Shown here: positions 12,213-22,044 of the stretch, piece by piece
Layout of the letters: each line of letters opens with the position of its first letter
How positions within the stretch are numbered: the stretch's first letter is position 1
Origin: Massariosphaeria phaeospora
Lineage: Eukaryota > Ascomycota > Dothideomycetes > Pleosporales
Reading direction: 5' to 3'
Assembly (NCBI GenBank): GCA_011032825.1
Contig: JAADJZ010000027.1
Location: 62,001 to 126,000, forward strand
Length of the DNA: 64,000 nt
The notes under the pieces: model-generated
What the model saw: only the letters and a program-made list of their open reading frames with translations
What the model was told of the DNA's origin: nothing
The model's database searches: none
Position numbers and translations under genes: made by a program

Positions 12213-12343
12213 ATGTTACAAGGAATCAGGCCGTCGGCCCCAACGATGCCATCTTTTGGGCACAGTGTGTCTTTTGCAGGCGCAAACAAGATGGAAAGCT
12301 ATGGCAACTTCGATTCTTGGAACTGGGTCTCCCAGCAGGCTAA
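12146..12343 (+). other. Upstream ORF overlapping the WOPR start
   Basis: An ATG at 12146 opens a 65-codon frame ending in TAA at 12341-12343. It runs past the first in-frame ATG of the WOPR protein (12213) in another frame. Any ribosome using it would bypass 12213 and also 12249 and 12291. Whether it is translated is unknown. Confidence 0.4.
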
Positions 12344-14054
12344 TACACCGCCTATAAACTTTCCCATTGTTTTCGGCCAGTCCCTCTACAGCAATCTTCC
12401 TCTACCTCAACAACAGCCCGACGCAGGTCTGCAGTCTCGCCATCATTCGATCGCTACCTCTCATGTTATTCCTCCACCTACATCGACCCCACCGCCGCCA
12501 CGTCAGCCAATTGGGGGTACTTTGGTCAAGGCACAGCCCGCTTTCAAGCCTACCTGGCATGGGTATCTCGACACCACTAAAGATGCCATGACTATTGTTG
12601 AGGCTGCCCTTCAAGGACGCCTTAGCCACATTAGCCGTCGGCCCCACGATAAAGAACGAGCTGAGATGCTTACTTCTGGGACAGTCCTTGTCTATGAAGA
12701 GAACGCTTCCGGTATCAAACGATGGACGGATGCTGTCCACTGGTCTCCTAGCCGCGTCATGAACAACTGCCTCATTTACCGCCAACTTGTTCGAGCTCTT
12801 AAACCCGAAGAAAAGAAGACGAGTCTGAATCCATCGTGCGGAACGAAGCGGAAGCGTAGAGAAGGGGCATTCCCTTCGACTACAAAGACTGGTGATAATC
12901 TGAACAATTCGGAGGATGAATACGAGACCTCGACGTATGAAAGTGCCCTAGCTGGTGGCGCCACCCCCGACGGAGCCTTGGGTAAAATATATGCCAACTT
13001 CGCTCAGAACCTGACTCCCGATCAACAACGGCGTTACTGTGGCTCACTTGTCGACAGTTACGAATTCAAAGAAGGGGGACTAATGAAGAAGACCATTTCC
13101 GTCAAGTACCAGGGCGCACATCATCATGTCATCTCGTACTATAGTTTGGAGGATGTCGTGAGCGGCAAGCTCCAGCGACCTTACCAGGACCCCGAGACTT
13201 CCGACATACAACCTAGACCAGAATTGCTCAGTGGTTGGAAGGTTAGTCTTGAAGATGAAGAAACAAAAGAAATGCCGGTTCCACTAGCTGCACAATACCC
13301 AGCACAGGTCGAACCTAGCCGTAGCCAACACTCAGTTGTTGGACGAGTCACTCAGGCCTTTCCTACACATGGGCTGCCACAAGCTCATGGCACTGTTCGT
13401 TTGCAAGTGCCAGACTACTGGCAAAGCGCCCAAGTCCACAACTTTGCTTCTAGTCCGCAAAGACATCAACAGTACCCTCCGGCGCAGCACCCTACCTCCC
13501 ACTACCCGACAGGGCCGACAACACAGTATCCTACTCAACAATCATCCTCTCAACATCTCTCTGCACAGGCGTCTTCTGGTGAACACTATAAACAGTCGCC
13601 TCCGTCTCAGCAATATATACAGCAGCCTCCCTCTGAGCATTATGCACAGCAACCCCCGTCTCAGCATTATTCTTCACAAGCGATGCCAGTTCAGGACTTT
13701 GCATCTCGGTCCATCCAGCCCTATACTGTGGGGCAATTAGCGCCATCTCACCAATATCCGCAGCAACCACCGAATGCATCATATACCGTGCCTCGATCAG
13801 GGCATATTGGACACCCTCCACAGTATGCGGTTCCTCAGGCAGCGGTCTTCAATCCTCAGTTATCTAGTCAAGCGTCGACTCGTGTCCAGCATCTGTCCCC
13901 AAGTCCCATTCAACAGCACGACCCATCGAGGAGGGCATCGGCCCCAATCGCAATGCAGACTTACGATCAGCCCCAATACCAGGTCGTACCGCACTCACAA
14001 GCGTACTACATACCAGATCAGAAATACTCTACTACCCCAGGCTACGGCTACTAA
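12213..14054 (+). CDS. WOPR-domain (Gti1/Pac2/Wor1-like) transcription factor
   Basis: DNA-binding regulator of the Wor1/Ryp1/Sge1/Pac2/Gti1 family, which controls morphological switching, conidiation and effector or virulence programmes in fungi. It is a single uninterrupted 613-codon frame. WOPR part a is at about residues 114-200: TWHGYLDTTKDAM, then RRPHDKERAE, then SGIKRWTDAVHWSPSRV. Part b is at about 275-325: DSYEFKEGGLMKKTISV and HHHVISYYSLEDV. Between them are a basic TKRKRR motif (211-216, likely nuclear localisation) and an acidic stretch. The C-terminal ~260 residues are rich in Gln, Ser, Pro, His and Tyr, as in other family members. A family-typical glycine after RWTD is Ala here (RWTDAVHW). 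ATG 12213, 12249 or 12291 could be the start, since conservation begins only near residue 105. Which paralogue (Sge1-like or Pac2-like) I cannot decide without alignment. Confidence 0.9.
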   Translation: MLQGIRPSAPTMPSFGHSVSFAGANKMESYGNFDSWNWVSQQANTPPINFPIVFGQSLYSNLPLPQQQPDAGLQSRHHSIATSHVIPPPTSTPPPPRQPIGGTLVKAQPAFKPTWHGYLDTTKDAMTIVEAALQGRLSHISRRPHDKERAEMLTSGTVLVYEENASGIKRWTDAVHWSPSRVMNNCLIYRQLVRALKPEEKKTSLNPSCGTKRKRREGAFPSTTKTGDNLNNSEDEYETSTYESALAGGATPDGALGKIYANFAQNLTPDQQRRYCGSLVDSYEFKEGGLMKKTISVKYQGAHHHVISYYSLEDVVSGKLQRPYQDPETSDIQPRPELLSGWKVSLEDEETKEMPVPLAAQYPAQVEPSRSQHSVVGRVTQAFPTHGLPQAHGTVRLQVPDYWQSAQVHNFASSPQRHQQYPPAQHPTSHYPTGPTTQYPTQQSSSQHLSAQASSGEHYKQSPPSQQYIQQPPSEHYAQQPPSQHYSSQAMPVQDFASRSIQPYTVGQLAPSHQYPQQPPNASYTVPRSGHIGHPPQYAVPQAAVFNPQLSSQASTRVQHLSPSPIQQHDPSRRASAPIAMQTYDQPQYQVVPHSQAYYIPDQKYSTTPGYGY

Positions 14055-14612
14055 GTGATAGGACGCTGGCGTCAGTTGGACTAATTGAAGATTCCGTAGC
14101 TGGAAAAAAGAACTTAGATTTATATTCAACAAAAACGGCAGGTACACATCACGGCCACGCGATATGATCGAGTTGGAATGATCATCGAATTACGATACCC
14201 TCTTCCAAACACGTACGGCGATGTTTTCCGGAGTTATTCCTCTTTCTTATTGCCAACGACACTTCGAAATTCAGCTTTAATGAAGCATATTTTTGTCATG
14301 ATCTTGCATGCGCTCGCATGAATATAGCATATGGGCACTTCAGCATGTTATTCCAATCGATACATGACTTGAGCGAAATTCCTTCTGTTCAATTTTGGCT
14401 TCTGGTGCATAGCATTACATACCCAACCTCTCTTTGACTTTAGTGGTTTTTTGAAAATTTATGCGTATACAAAAAGTTTGGAGGATGTCTTGTAATTTAC
14501 GTAGCCTTGGTGGGTGTATCAGGAATGTGTTTTTTCTATATACATGGGCGTGATGTGAGACCAGGGCTCTCAAGGCGGGTTCGGCGGTCGTCCTTGTATA
14601 CAAATTGGTGTA
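14055..14612. other. Intergenic: 3' flank of the WOPR gene
   Basis: AT-moderate sequence with no supported gene. It should hold the WOPR 3' UTR and terminator. It ends at the TA target duplication (14611-14612) of the transposon. Confidence 0.5.
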
Positions 14613-16439
14613 ACGTGGTTCTCCATCGAGTCGGCAGCCCCATCGAGTCGGCAGCGCTACCCCACCAACACGCCTGCGCAGCAACGCTGCGCAACACCAC
14701 AACAATTTTTTTTACTATACACTACAGTAGATTATACTTCAGATTCTTCGCTATTATCTACATTCTCTATTTCTACCTTACAAGTGCGAGAGTTGTGCCC
14801 AACCTCGCTGCAACGGCTACAGCGCCTCTCAGCGCGCACCCTCTTCGCAGGCGTCTCGCCCTCCTCACGACTACCACCCTCTTTTTTAGCAATTAAGTTA
14901 GACACTTTACTAACTGTTAGCGTCTCCTCTACCCGTATATACCGCCTTTTTTAGCTTTTGCGCTTTGTAAGCTCTTCAATCGCGCTTCGCATACGCGCCT
15001 GTTCTTCCTGCAGCAACACCATATTATGCGCTATCTGTTGCGCGCCTTTACTCAGCTGTCGTACCTGCTCGTCAAGGGAGCTCGCTGAGGAACCTGGGCG
15101 CCTTTGCATCCTCTGTCGAATGAGCGTAGTCTGAGCTTCTAGCTCTTTAGCGTTGCGCGGCGTCTTCGCCTCCCACGCGGCGTTGTCGCGCCGTGGTGGA
15201 GTTGGCGTGCGCAACTTTACATCAAGCTTCGATAACACTGCATCTAGGTTGAATGGAACTAATCCAGCGCCTCTGAACCCTGCGCGAGCGTTCTCTTTAG
15301 TAAATGTATGCTCGTAGGCAGCTTTAAAGGCTAGTAAGAAAGTTTCTTTGCTAATGTGGTGGATGTGGTTGCGCGCCAAGGCTGAGATGCTGTCGCTATA
15401 AGAGCGCTTCAGCGGCGCGAAGCAGGCGACGTCGAGAGGCTGCAACAAGTGCGATGAGTGAGATGGCATGCAGAGAGCGATAATCTTGTTCTCCTTACAG
15501 TAGTCCTAGAAAGCAAGCGAGATATGGCTCTCGTAGCCGTTAATAATAAGCAGCCTGTACGCTCCTACAGATTTCGCATGCGTATCAAAGTGTTTAAGCT
15601 AGGCAAGCCTTAGATTGTTGCTTGTCTAGCTATTTAGACTAACTTGGATAACCTAGTCGCGTGGTATACCTAGCTCAAACTAGGTAGAGATTAGGACCTT
15701 GCTAGCAAAGATGATGAAAGGTGGAATGCGCTTCCCCGTCGCGCTGACGGCTTGTATCAAGGTAGTCCACTCGCGATTGCCAGGCTGTAGTTTCTTTGCT
15801 TTCCTAGGCTTATCTAAGCCTGTTACTACGAGCTGAGACGTGATCTTGCCCATTAAAAAGCCTGTCTCGTCGAAGTTCCAGGTATCTTCATCAAGGATAC
15901 CGTACTTCGCTTTTATTAATTGAACAAGCTCGAACTAGGGCAGTATAAGCGCTGGGTCTTCGCAGGCAGCTCGCTAGCGATCGTACGGACAGCTCCATCG
16001 CGTTCGCAGCTTAGGAGTACGCTTGATAAACCTATCAACCTAGTTCTTGCTAGTAGGGTTGCCTCCGCGATCTCCTAGTAGTCTATTAGCCATATCTCGT
16101 ATGTGTGCCTTCGAGAGCGGTACACCACGTAGACTCTCGTTAAGTATACGCTGTACAATTACCTCCTCCTCTAGCTTTGTTAGGCTCTTGCGGTTCGGCT
16201 CGCAGTCGCGTCGGGCGCGTCGTCTAGCGCGTCGGTCTTAGATCGTTGTTCAGAGGACGTTGTAGATCTCTGCAGCGCGTTTTTCGCTTGAAACTTAGTT
16301 TAATTGAATATTAGAGATAGCAAGGTAAATATCTTTTTTATTATAGGACTTTTGCACGTTGCGTTGTTGAGACATTACGCGTTGTTGCTGCGCAGGCGTA
16401 TTGGTGGAGTAGCGCTGCCGACTCGATGGTGAACCACGT
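14613..16439 (-). mobile_element. Tc1/mariner-superfamily (pogo/Fot-like) element E1, complete ends
   Basis: The 1827-bp element is bounded by TA duplications (14611-14612 and 16440-16441). Terminal inverted repeats of about 60 bp start ACGTGGTTC and continue into CATCGAGTCGGCAGCGCTAC and CCTGCGCAGCAAC. The left end has two tandem copies of the 17-bp CCATCGAGTCGGCAGCC-type unit, the right end only one. Base composition is near that of the host and damage is moderate. It is isolated among genes, unlike its relatives at 57595-59438 and 63161 onwards in the AT-rich island. Confidence 0.93.
14732..16375 (-). pseudogene. DDE transposase relic of element E1
   Basis: Reading from ATG 16375 toward 14732, the frame is mostly continuous but broken by several TAG/TAA/TGA codons, beginning near codon 25. 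Recognisable parts, in order, are an N-terminal HTH/CENP-B-type region (EKRAAEIYNV; RRDCEPNRKSLTKLEEE), the first catalytic Asp in NFDETGFLMG, a second-Asp site that reads LIINGYESH (Asp replaced by Asn), and the third-Asp block SHLLQPLDVACFAPLKRSY. The C-terminal coiled region is followed by a zinc knuckle RCSRCSEVGHNSRTC (C-x2-C-x4-H-x4-C). The longest open part is 14951-15469. A stop in F-stop-DYC replaces a Gln codon (CAG to TAG). These changes fit RIP and make the protein inactive. Confidence 0.88.
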
Positions 16440-16441
16440 TA

Positions 16442-18249
16442 AACATAGTAATTCGTATTTTTCGTTGCATGCGAGATGCCTCCACCAAACACCTATTTCA
16501 ACACAGTTCTAGGTTTGCAAAATATCCAACATCTATCACCATCAGAACCACTATTCCCGTTATTAACTATCTACTTTGGTTACCCCACGCTATAGAGCAG
16601 CGATCGCACCTCTTGGTCATCAACTACGTTCCTGGTCTCAATCCGCATCACCTTACTGTTTCCTATCCCGTATGCCAACCACCGCCAGGTACATTCAAGG
16701 CTCTGAGGGGTTGCACCGGGTGTTCATTCTCTTCAGTCATGGGCTGTGTATTACGCTATCCCTACCGAAATACTGCGAACATTTATTGTACGGTCACATT
16801 CCCACTCACCGATGGGTGCTCCGAATGCCGGCCCCTGACCCAGAGCCAACATCACATTGCACAAGCTCCATACTCCACATTCCTCCACATTCCTCCACAT
16901 TTGTTGCACGGTCCGCACTCCGCATTCCATCCTGGCGATGTGGAATTTGCCGTATCCGAGTCGACTCAGTCGAAGGCTGATGACGCCTGACACGAAGTAG
17001 AAGTACCACCGACCTTTGAGGATGAAACGGTGGATCGCCGATGATGCAAAGTACTTGACTCGTAGTTGGGCTGCGCAGATATGGAGTTTCGGATTCGGAT
17101 TCGGGTACGGGTACGGTATGTGATAGGGAGGAAATCAATCCCAGATTGGTGAAAGCTAGACTGTAGATCTATGTGCGGTGGTCGGTAAGGTGTGCATTTT
17201 GTGTGCACGGTTGAGTTGGAGGGTTGACCAACATCGACTGAGGTGCTCGCTTCTCAATCTTTTCGCAGCCTCCATGTCCAACCCTTTTCTGAACAGTCTT
17301 TCAGAGTCGTACTCCCACTGTACGGCATCTACTGTAATTAACAAAGCCAATGGCACTTTGTTGAGAAGAAATTATTCAGGTACTGGAATCTCCTACAAAC
17401 AACAAAGTCTGTTTTGATAGGGAATGAAAAAAACCTTGTGTGACAAAAATTGTTACCTCACAAATGAAGCTCAGCTACAACAACATATAGAGCGATTATT
17501 TGAACTCACAATCCCCCCTCTTTCAGTTGCAGCACCGCCACATGTACGGTAGACATTGTAATCTATGGAGTCACCACAAGACGGCAAGAAGAAGCTTATT
17601 CGGTCACCTAATGCCAATAGAGGCACAACATTGTTATGCTACCTTGCATCTCCTGAGGGAGATAAGGTATATGTATTGACGTTCTTCGAGAGACGCGACG
17701 TCAGCTTCGAAGCCTAGGCTCAGGAACATGTAGGACATTCTGAGGTGGAGTTCGTGTTCTCGTGGGAAAGAATAATAATATAGACGTAGGAACTGTAATC
17801 CAGTTAGCTATTTTCTCTCATTGATTTGAAATACCCGCGTCTCGAATATAAATGCAGGATGAAGGCAAGCTGCGTTGTACATAGTTACCAGCGATGTTAA
17901 CCCAAATATCTCCACACAAGCTGTGACCGTATTATATAACCATAGAATAAAAATGCCGTTCGGATTCTGATTATATGTGAACACCACAACCATTCCTGAA
18001 GACATATAGGCGGAAATTAGGCCACACCCATATCTACAACGTGAATCTTTATGCGTGGCTTTCAGTCGCACGATTTAGGTAGGGTAAGCGGACCCACATG
18101 AAAAGAGTCTAGAACCCTATGGTGAAATTTGAAATGGACAGAGGACATGACTTGGAGAAACATACTTCGCGGAGACACTTAAATACTCCAAGAAACTCGT
18201 CTCATATACTGTGATACATACTGAAATCCGATTGAAAGTGCAAGCATCC
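16442..18249. other. Intergenic, no gene recognised
   Basis: Ordinary composition. A 173-codon plus-strand frame at 16469-16990 has no domain and includes simple CCACATTCCT repeats (16874-16903). Short GGATTCGGATTCGGGTACGG repeats occur near 17091-17115. No RNA gene or repeat ends were seen. Confidence 0.5.
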
Positions 18250-18817
18250 TTACGCTCCAGCAGGGTACGTCTCGCCTTGGTCCCACTAAGAGGCATTAAC
18301 AAGTGGCACATGTACCAGTCTCAAGCACTCACATGCTCAGCAATGCAACTGCCCTCCCATCTGAACCGGTCGACAACATCTCGCCTTAAGTACCATTGAG
18401 GGTATTGCGCAGTGGAGTGATGTTCTGCGAGCCCCAAATAGGCGAAATGATGTTCCAAGCCGAATCAAAGCCGTTCTGAGCTGCTGGATTGTGGTTCTGA
18501 CCGGTAGTCTTGTTAGTAGCGATGTACCTTTTGAACAAGGACTCGGTATTGGCAGGGAGGCTCACGATATAGTCCTGTGCAATGTATTCGAAAGCCTCTG
18601 TGATGTTCTTCCTGTAGATAAAAGCCCATGTGAACTTATCATGGCGTGTTCTGGTCTCGTTTGCAGTTGGCTCTGGTGTGATGCGAAGGCATGGCTTCGG
18701 CTTCGTAGGCTGTTGCTGACGTGCTTCAAGTGAGGAGTGGCGCGCCTCAAGCTCACTCGGCGTTGGTGCGGCGAGACTACCGATTAGGAGCGCTTGAAGA
18801 AGGTACGTGATGCGCAT
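18250..18817 (-). pseudogene. Small secreted SnoaL-like (NTF2-fold) protein, apparently frameshifted
   Basis: Starts at ATG 18817 with a signal peptide (MRITYLLQALLIGSLAAPTP). Next comes a region resembling secreted fungal SnoaL-like proteins: FTWAFIYRKNITEAFEYIAQ, DYI, then NHNPAAQNG, then AWNIISPIWGSQNITPLRN. A 69-bp in-frame intron at 18565-18497 (GTGAGC donor, CTACTAAC branch, GGTCAG acceptor) joins DYI to NHNPAAQNG. The frame stops at 18386, but the family continues in another frame as VVDRFRWEGSCIAEH. A second intron (18332-18286, GTGAGT...CTTAG) then joins to WDQGETYPAGA-stop, ending at 18250. The break lies at about 18386-18395, where roughly ten expected residues seem missing. It is either a real small deletion or a sequencing error. 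Function of the family is not established; a secreted or cell-surface role is likely. Confidence 0.65.
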
Positions 18818-19667
18818 TTTTAATAGCTCTAAGTGAAGTAGGTTAAAGAACCGTGCAAAAGCGAAGAGTAGATATTGAATGGAAGCGCGGGCGAGAAGGA
18901 TGAGCGCACAGTTATATCAGTAGTTCTCTATTGGTGTGTGGAAGTCGATAGAAAACCCCATCACATCCCGCCACTCAGAAATCACGGTGACTCTATATTC
19001 GTGCAATCTGCGATATTGAATATATGATTCTCAGTGGCTGCAGGGACGTTGTCATGAATTGAATCATGTGGACATGAACCTTATAGCCCCACAAGCCTCC
19101 ATTGTGTCTCATCAATATCAGCTAGGTCAAGCGTCGGGTAGCTTGGAAACAATTTAGTTTAGGATCAAGTGTTCGAAGAAGTTGCCAAACAGGGTAATGA
19201 TAGTGGATAGAACGGAATCTGCCGTATCCGGATAAAGACACGTCGGAAACACATATCTGTCCAGATTCAGTATGAAGCTTGTATACCTCAATAATGGGGT
19301 GTTCACAGTGGTTGACTAAAAACACCTTCTAATGCCTACTACGAGTTTTATGTTGACAGTTCTCTCGCTACACAGATAACCCAGATCGTAGAACAGAGCT
19401 TTTGCCACCATCTCTTGGTCCTATAGCAGTTTTTAGATAGATACGAATAGCACTGAAAGCGCACCTGTACCTTCAGTGTCATCGATGAGATGAGATGTTA
19501 CCTAGTTATGCTAGGTTGCTTTGTATGACGCGCGCCTCCCCATAGCAGTGTTGCTTTATGAACCAGTCGGGCATCGTAGAAGAATTAGAGTATCCTTCGC
19601 TAAAGATCAAGAACCTCGACAGGTATGACATTGACGTGGGGTAAGCCGGTACAACTCCGTAGGCACT
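18818..19667. other. Intergenic, no gene recognised
   Basis: Lies between the 5' end of the SnoaL-like gene and the 3' end of the RNase III gene. No supported frame, repeat or RNA gene was seen. Confidence 0.5.
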
Positions 19668-21089
19668 TCAAGCGCTTTTCTCATGGTTATCGCCACCTAA
19701 GTGGTGCTTCTTCTCCTGTTTGTGTTTCTTCCTTCTCTTATCTGCCAATGCTGTCTCGACATCTGTATCACGGTCGCGCTTCGACCTCGTCTTTTCACCA
19801 ATATCAACAACATCACCCTTCCCTCCCTCAACCGTTGTCTCCTCTTTTCGGTGGCCAGCTAGCTCAGCTGCCTGTAGCACTTCTCTTTTCCTAAGCTCCG
19901 TCATCTCAATCTTCTTCTTCTCAGCGACTCTAAACACGTCATTCCTCCTCTCGAGGGCATCAGCGGCCGCCAGTAGACTAGCTTGAGCCTTGTTCTGACC
20001 TTCACCACTACCTAGCCATTCACTCTCGTATCCCCAACCAGTCAAGTACAGCGCGATGAAGTACTTCTGAACAGTGTTCTCGTACACCATTTCTTTCTCC
20101 TCGCGATAATCGAGTTTAACTCCCTTGAGCAAAAGTTTCTTCTGTACATCATCCTTTGCTTTCACATTCTCGATAATCTTTTCTTTGTGGTTGAGTAGTT
20201 GGGACGCCCAGAGTTCAGTCAACCAATGCTCTGCTGTTGTGAACCCGTTTTCAAGGTCTGAAAGTACCAGAGCTGCAACATAGGCTTCGAAGACGTCCGC
20301 AATAACCTTAGCCCAAGCTTTGGACTCTTTCAGGTGACCACCATGCTGCACTCTATCTCCGAGGGAATACGATGTGGAGAAGTGGGCTAACGTGTCGTTC
20401 CTCACGAGTTGCTCGCGCAAGAAGGACTGCTGCGACGGTTCGGTATGCGGGAAGCGGCTGTATATTACGCGCGAAGCTATGAGTTCAATGTAGGCATCAC
20501 CCAAGAATTCTAGCCGTTCGTAGTTTAGACTGTCAGAGTTTAAGCCTCGGACGCGAGCGTCGTTGTTCGCAGACCGGTGGGTGAATACGGCTTCCTCGAG
20601 ATAGGGCTCGGCGATGGGTGGCAATGGGGGAAGCTTTTGCGCCATCCGAAGCTTAGTGTCGATGTATGCGGGTATTGTCACCTGACCCTGCCTCTCAGGA
20701 CGCTTCTTGTCCAGTTCTAGTTTGGCCTTGGAAGGAAAAGAGATATCAGCTCGGGATGAGAGCAGCTTGCGTAGCACTTCGGCATGATGTAGGATGTTGC
20801 GGTCTCCTTGGGGGTCTGTCTCTTCGGCAACCAGTTTGTCCAGGAGAGAGATGATTCCGGAATCCATCTCGGCGCCTGCAAGCTGGCATGGCTCGCAGTT
20901 GGCCGGATCTGGCATCCGCGAGATGTGTGCTAGAGCTTCATTGTCTTTCGTTTTCGTGGACTTGCCAGGGTAGTGCTGGTTGTTGCTTGGTTGCGAGGTA
21001 TGATATGGGTCGCTCTGGCGTTGTTTTTTGTATGGGGACTGATTACGGCCCCCGCCGTAGTGAGGGAATGAGCCACCTCGCTTCTGCAT
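19668..21089 (-). CDS. RNT1: Ribonuclease III (Rnt1/Pac1-like)
   Basis: Double-strand-specific endoribonuclease, expected in the nucleus/nucleolus for pre-rRNA and snRNA/snoRNA processing. Translation from ATG 21089 gives 473 residues without introns; the frame extends five codons upstream without an ATG. The N-terminal ~140 residues are low-complexity. The RNase III domain covers about 163-285 and has the signature ERLEFLGDAYIE (191-202) and the second motif KVIADVFEAYVAAL. The catalytic acids corresponding to E. coli Glu38, Asp45, Asp114 and Glu117 are all present (E191, D198, D265, E268). A double-stranded-RNA-binding domain follows at about 338-381 (ending NKAQASLLAAADALERR). The Lys/Arg-rich tail KRRKKHKQEKKHH (451-463) probably directs nuclear import. 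A single RNase III domain, and no PAZ or helicase, separates it from Dicer. It diverges from RSM27 with 245 bp between the starts. Confidence 0.93.
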   Translation of the reverse strand: MQKRGGSFPHYGGGRNQSPYKKQRQSDPYHTSQPSNNQHYPGKSTKTKDNEALAHISRMPDPANCEPCQLAGAEMDSGIISLLDKLVAEETDPQGDRNILHHAEVLRKLLSSRADISFPSKAKLELDKKRPERQGQVTIPAYIDTKLRMAQKLPPLPPIAEPYLEEAVFTHRSANNDARVRGLNSDSLNYERLEFLGDAYIELIASRVIYSRFPHTEPSQQSFLREQLVRNDTLAHFSTSYSLGDRVQHGGHLKESKAWAKVIADVFEAYVAALVLSDLENGFTTAEHWLTELWASQLLNHKEKIIENVKAKDDVQKKLLLKGVKLDYREEKEMVYENTVQKYFIALYLTGWGYESEWLGSGEGQNKAQASLLAAADALERRNDVFRVAEKKKIEMTELRKREVLQAAELAGHRKEETTVEGGKGDVVDIGEKTRSKRDRDTDVETALADKRRKKHKQEKKHHLGGDNHEKSA

Positions 21090-21334
21090 GTTGCAATCGA
21101 GCACCGGGCCACGGCGGTGTTGTCGGTGTCGTTGTGCACGACAGCTGGTCTGGAGGGAAGTTTCGATATGCCAGCGGCGCCCTATGCCCAGGCCGGCCTA
21201 GCGTGCCAAGCCCCTGCGAGGCGGCGGGCACGCATTGCCTCCAGGGCTCCGTCGGCACCTGCACGCTGCAACACCACCTGGGCAGGCCGGCGCATAATAT
21301 CACGGTTGCCAGTGCAATTCTGTCCACCCCGACC
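21090..21334. promoter_or_regulatory. Shared divergent promoter, RNT1 / RSM27
   Basis: The 245 bp between two head-to-head start codons. It must hold both promoters unless leaders overlap. No TATA box stands out. Confidence 0.5.
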
Positions 21335-21770
21335 ATGGCTGTCTCCCGAGCGCGGGTGCTCGACCTGATCAAGGCACGTCCTGCTGCATGCTGCATGCTG
21401 CATGCCCACCGTCCACACCCTGGCTGACCTCGCCAGGTGCAATGCCGCGTCTTCAACACGACCTACAACCCCGAGCGTCTCCGCATGGGCACGCACATCC
21501 TCCACCAGCGCCTCAAGGGCGCCTCAGTCGCCTCCTACTACCCGCCGCGGATAGGCACCATCAAGCAGCTGCGCGCCCTGTACCCGGACTTTGAGATTCT
21601 GCACGACAAGGAGGAAGACTGGCTGGAGGCCCAGCAGGTTGCACGGTCGAGAGGAAAGGCGCCGCCGAAGAAGAAGCGGACTGCTGCTGGTGCGTGGGCC
21701 TGCGCGCTGTTGTGCCTGAGTGCGATGCTGACATGGGGCAGAATCGAAGAAGTTCAACAAGAGAAGGTAG
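21335..21770 (+). CDS. RSM27: Mitochondrial small-subunit ribosomal protein Rsm27 (MRPS33 family)
   Basis: Component of the 37S mitochondrial ribosome. Three exons, 21335-21373, 21437-21689 and 21742-21770, encode 106 residues. The first exon gives MAVSRARVLDLIK and the second continues VQCRVFNTTYNPERLRMG, then LHQRLKGASVASYYPPRIG and LRALYPDFEILH. The third gives the basic end ESKKFNKRR. This matches the family's N-terminal helix, the LKGPSVASYY-like signature and the Lys/Arg-rich tail. The first intron (21374-21436, 63 bp) starts with GC, not GT: AAG|GCACGT...GGCTGAC...GCCAG. No GT donor gives the right frame. The second (21690-21741, 52 bp) is a normal GT-AG intron with a GCTGAC branch. 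The plus-strand frame stays open far beyond the real stop at 21768-21770, which is an accident of reading through the introns. Confidence 0.92.
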
Positions 21771-22044
21771 GCGGGGAACAGTGCACGCAGGCTGCGGAAT
21801 GGGGCCGTTGGTTGCCAGACCTCCGCCGAACACCTTGTATGAACACTGTGCAATATAGACAACGAAGCATTAGGAAAGGCGTTCAATTGAGGCACTGGGA
21901 GGACCTGCATGCAGAAGGCTCCATCCCGTCCCATTCAACTATCGTATCCTACACGAACATCTTGCTTCTACTCGTAAATCATATGAAGCTGCAATTGCCG
22001 AGTCATGTGCTCTTCTCTCATAACGCGAATTCTTACACCGTAGC

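Noticed and set aside
16469..16990. 173-codon plus-strand frame
   Set aside because: No domain, simple repeats, no exon partners; looks like chance.
18211..18399. Plus-strand 62-codon frame opposite the SnoaL-like gene
   Set aside because: No domain; the minus strand carries the recognisable protein and introns.
5160..19667. tRNA or 5S rRNA genes in the intergenic stretches
   Set aside because: I looked for TPsiC-loop-like GTTCRANNC with matching stems and for the 5S internal control region by eye and found none. A covariance-model search would settle it.
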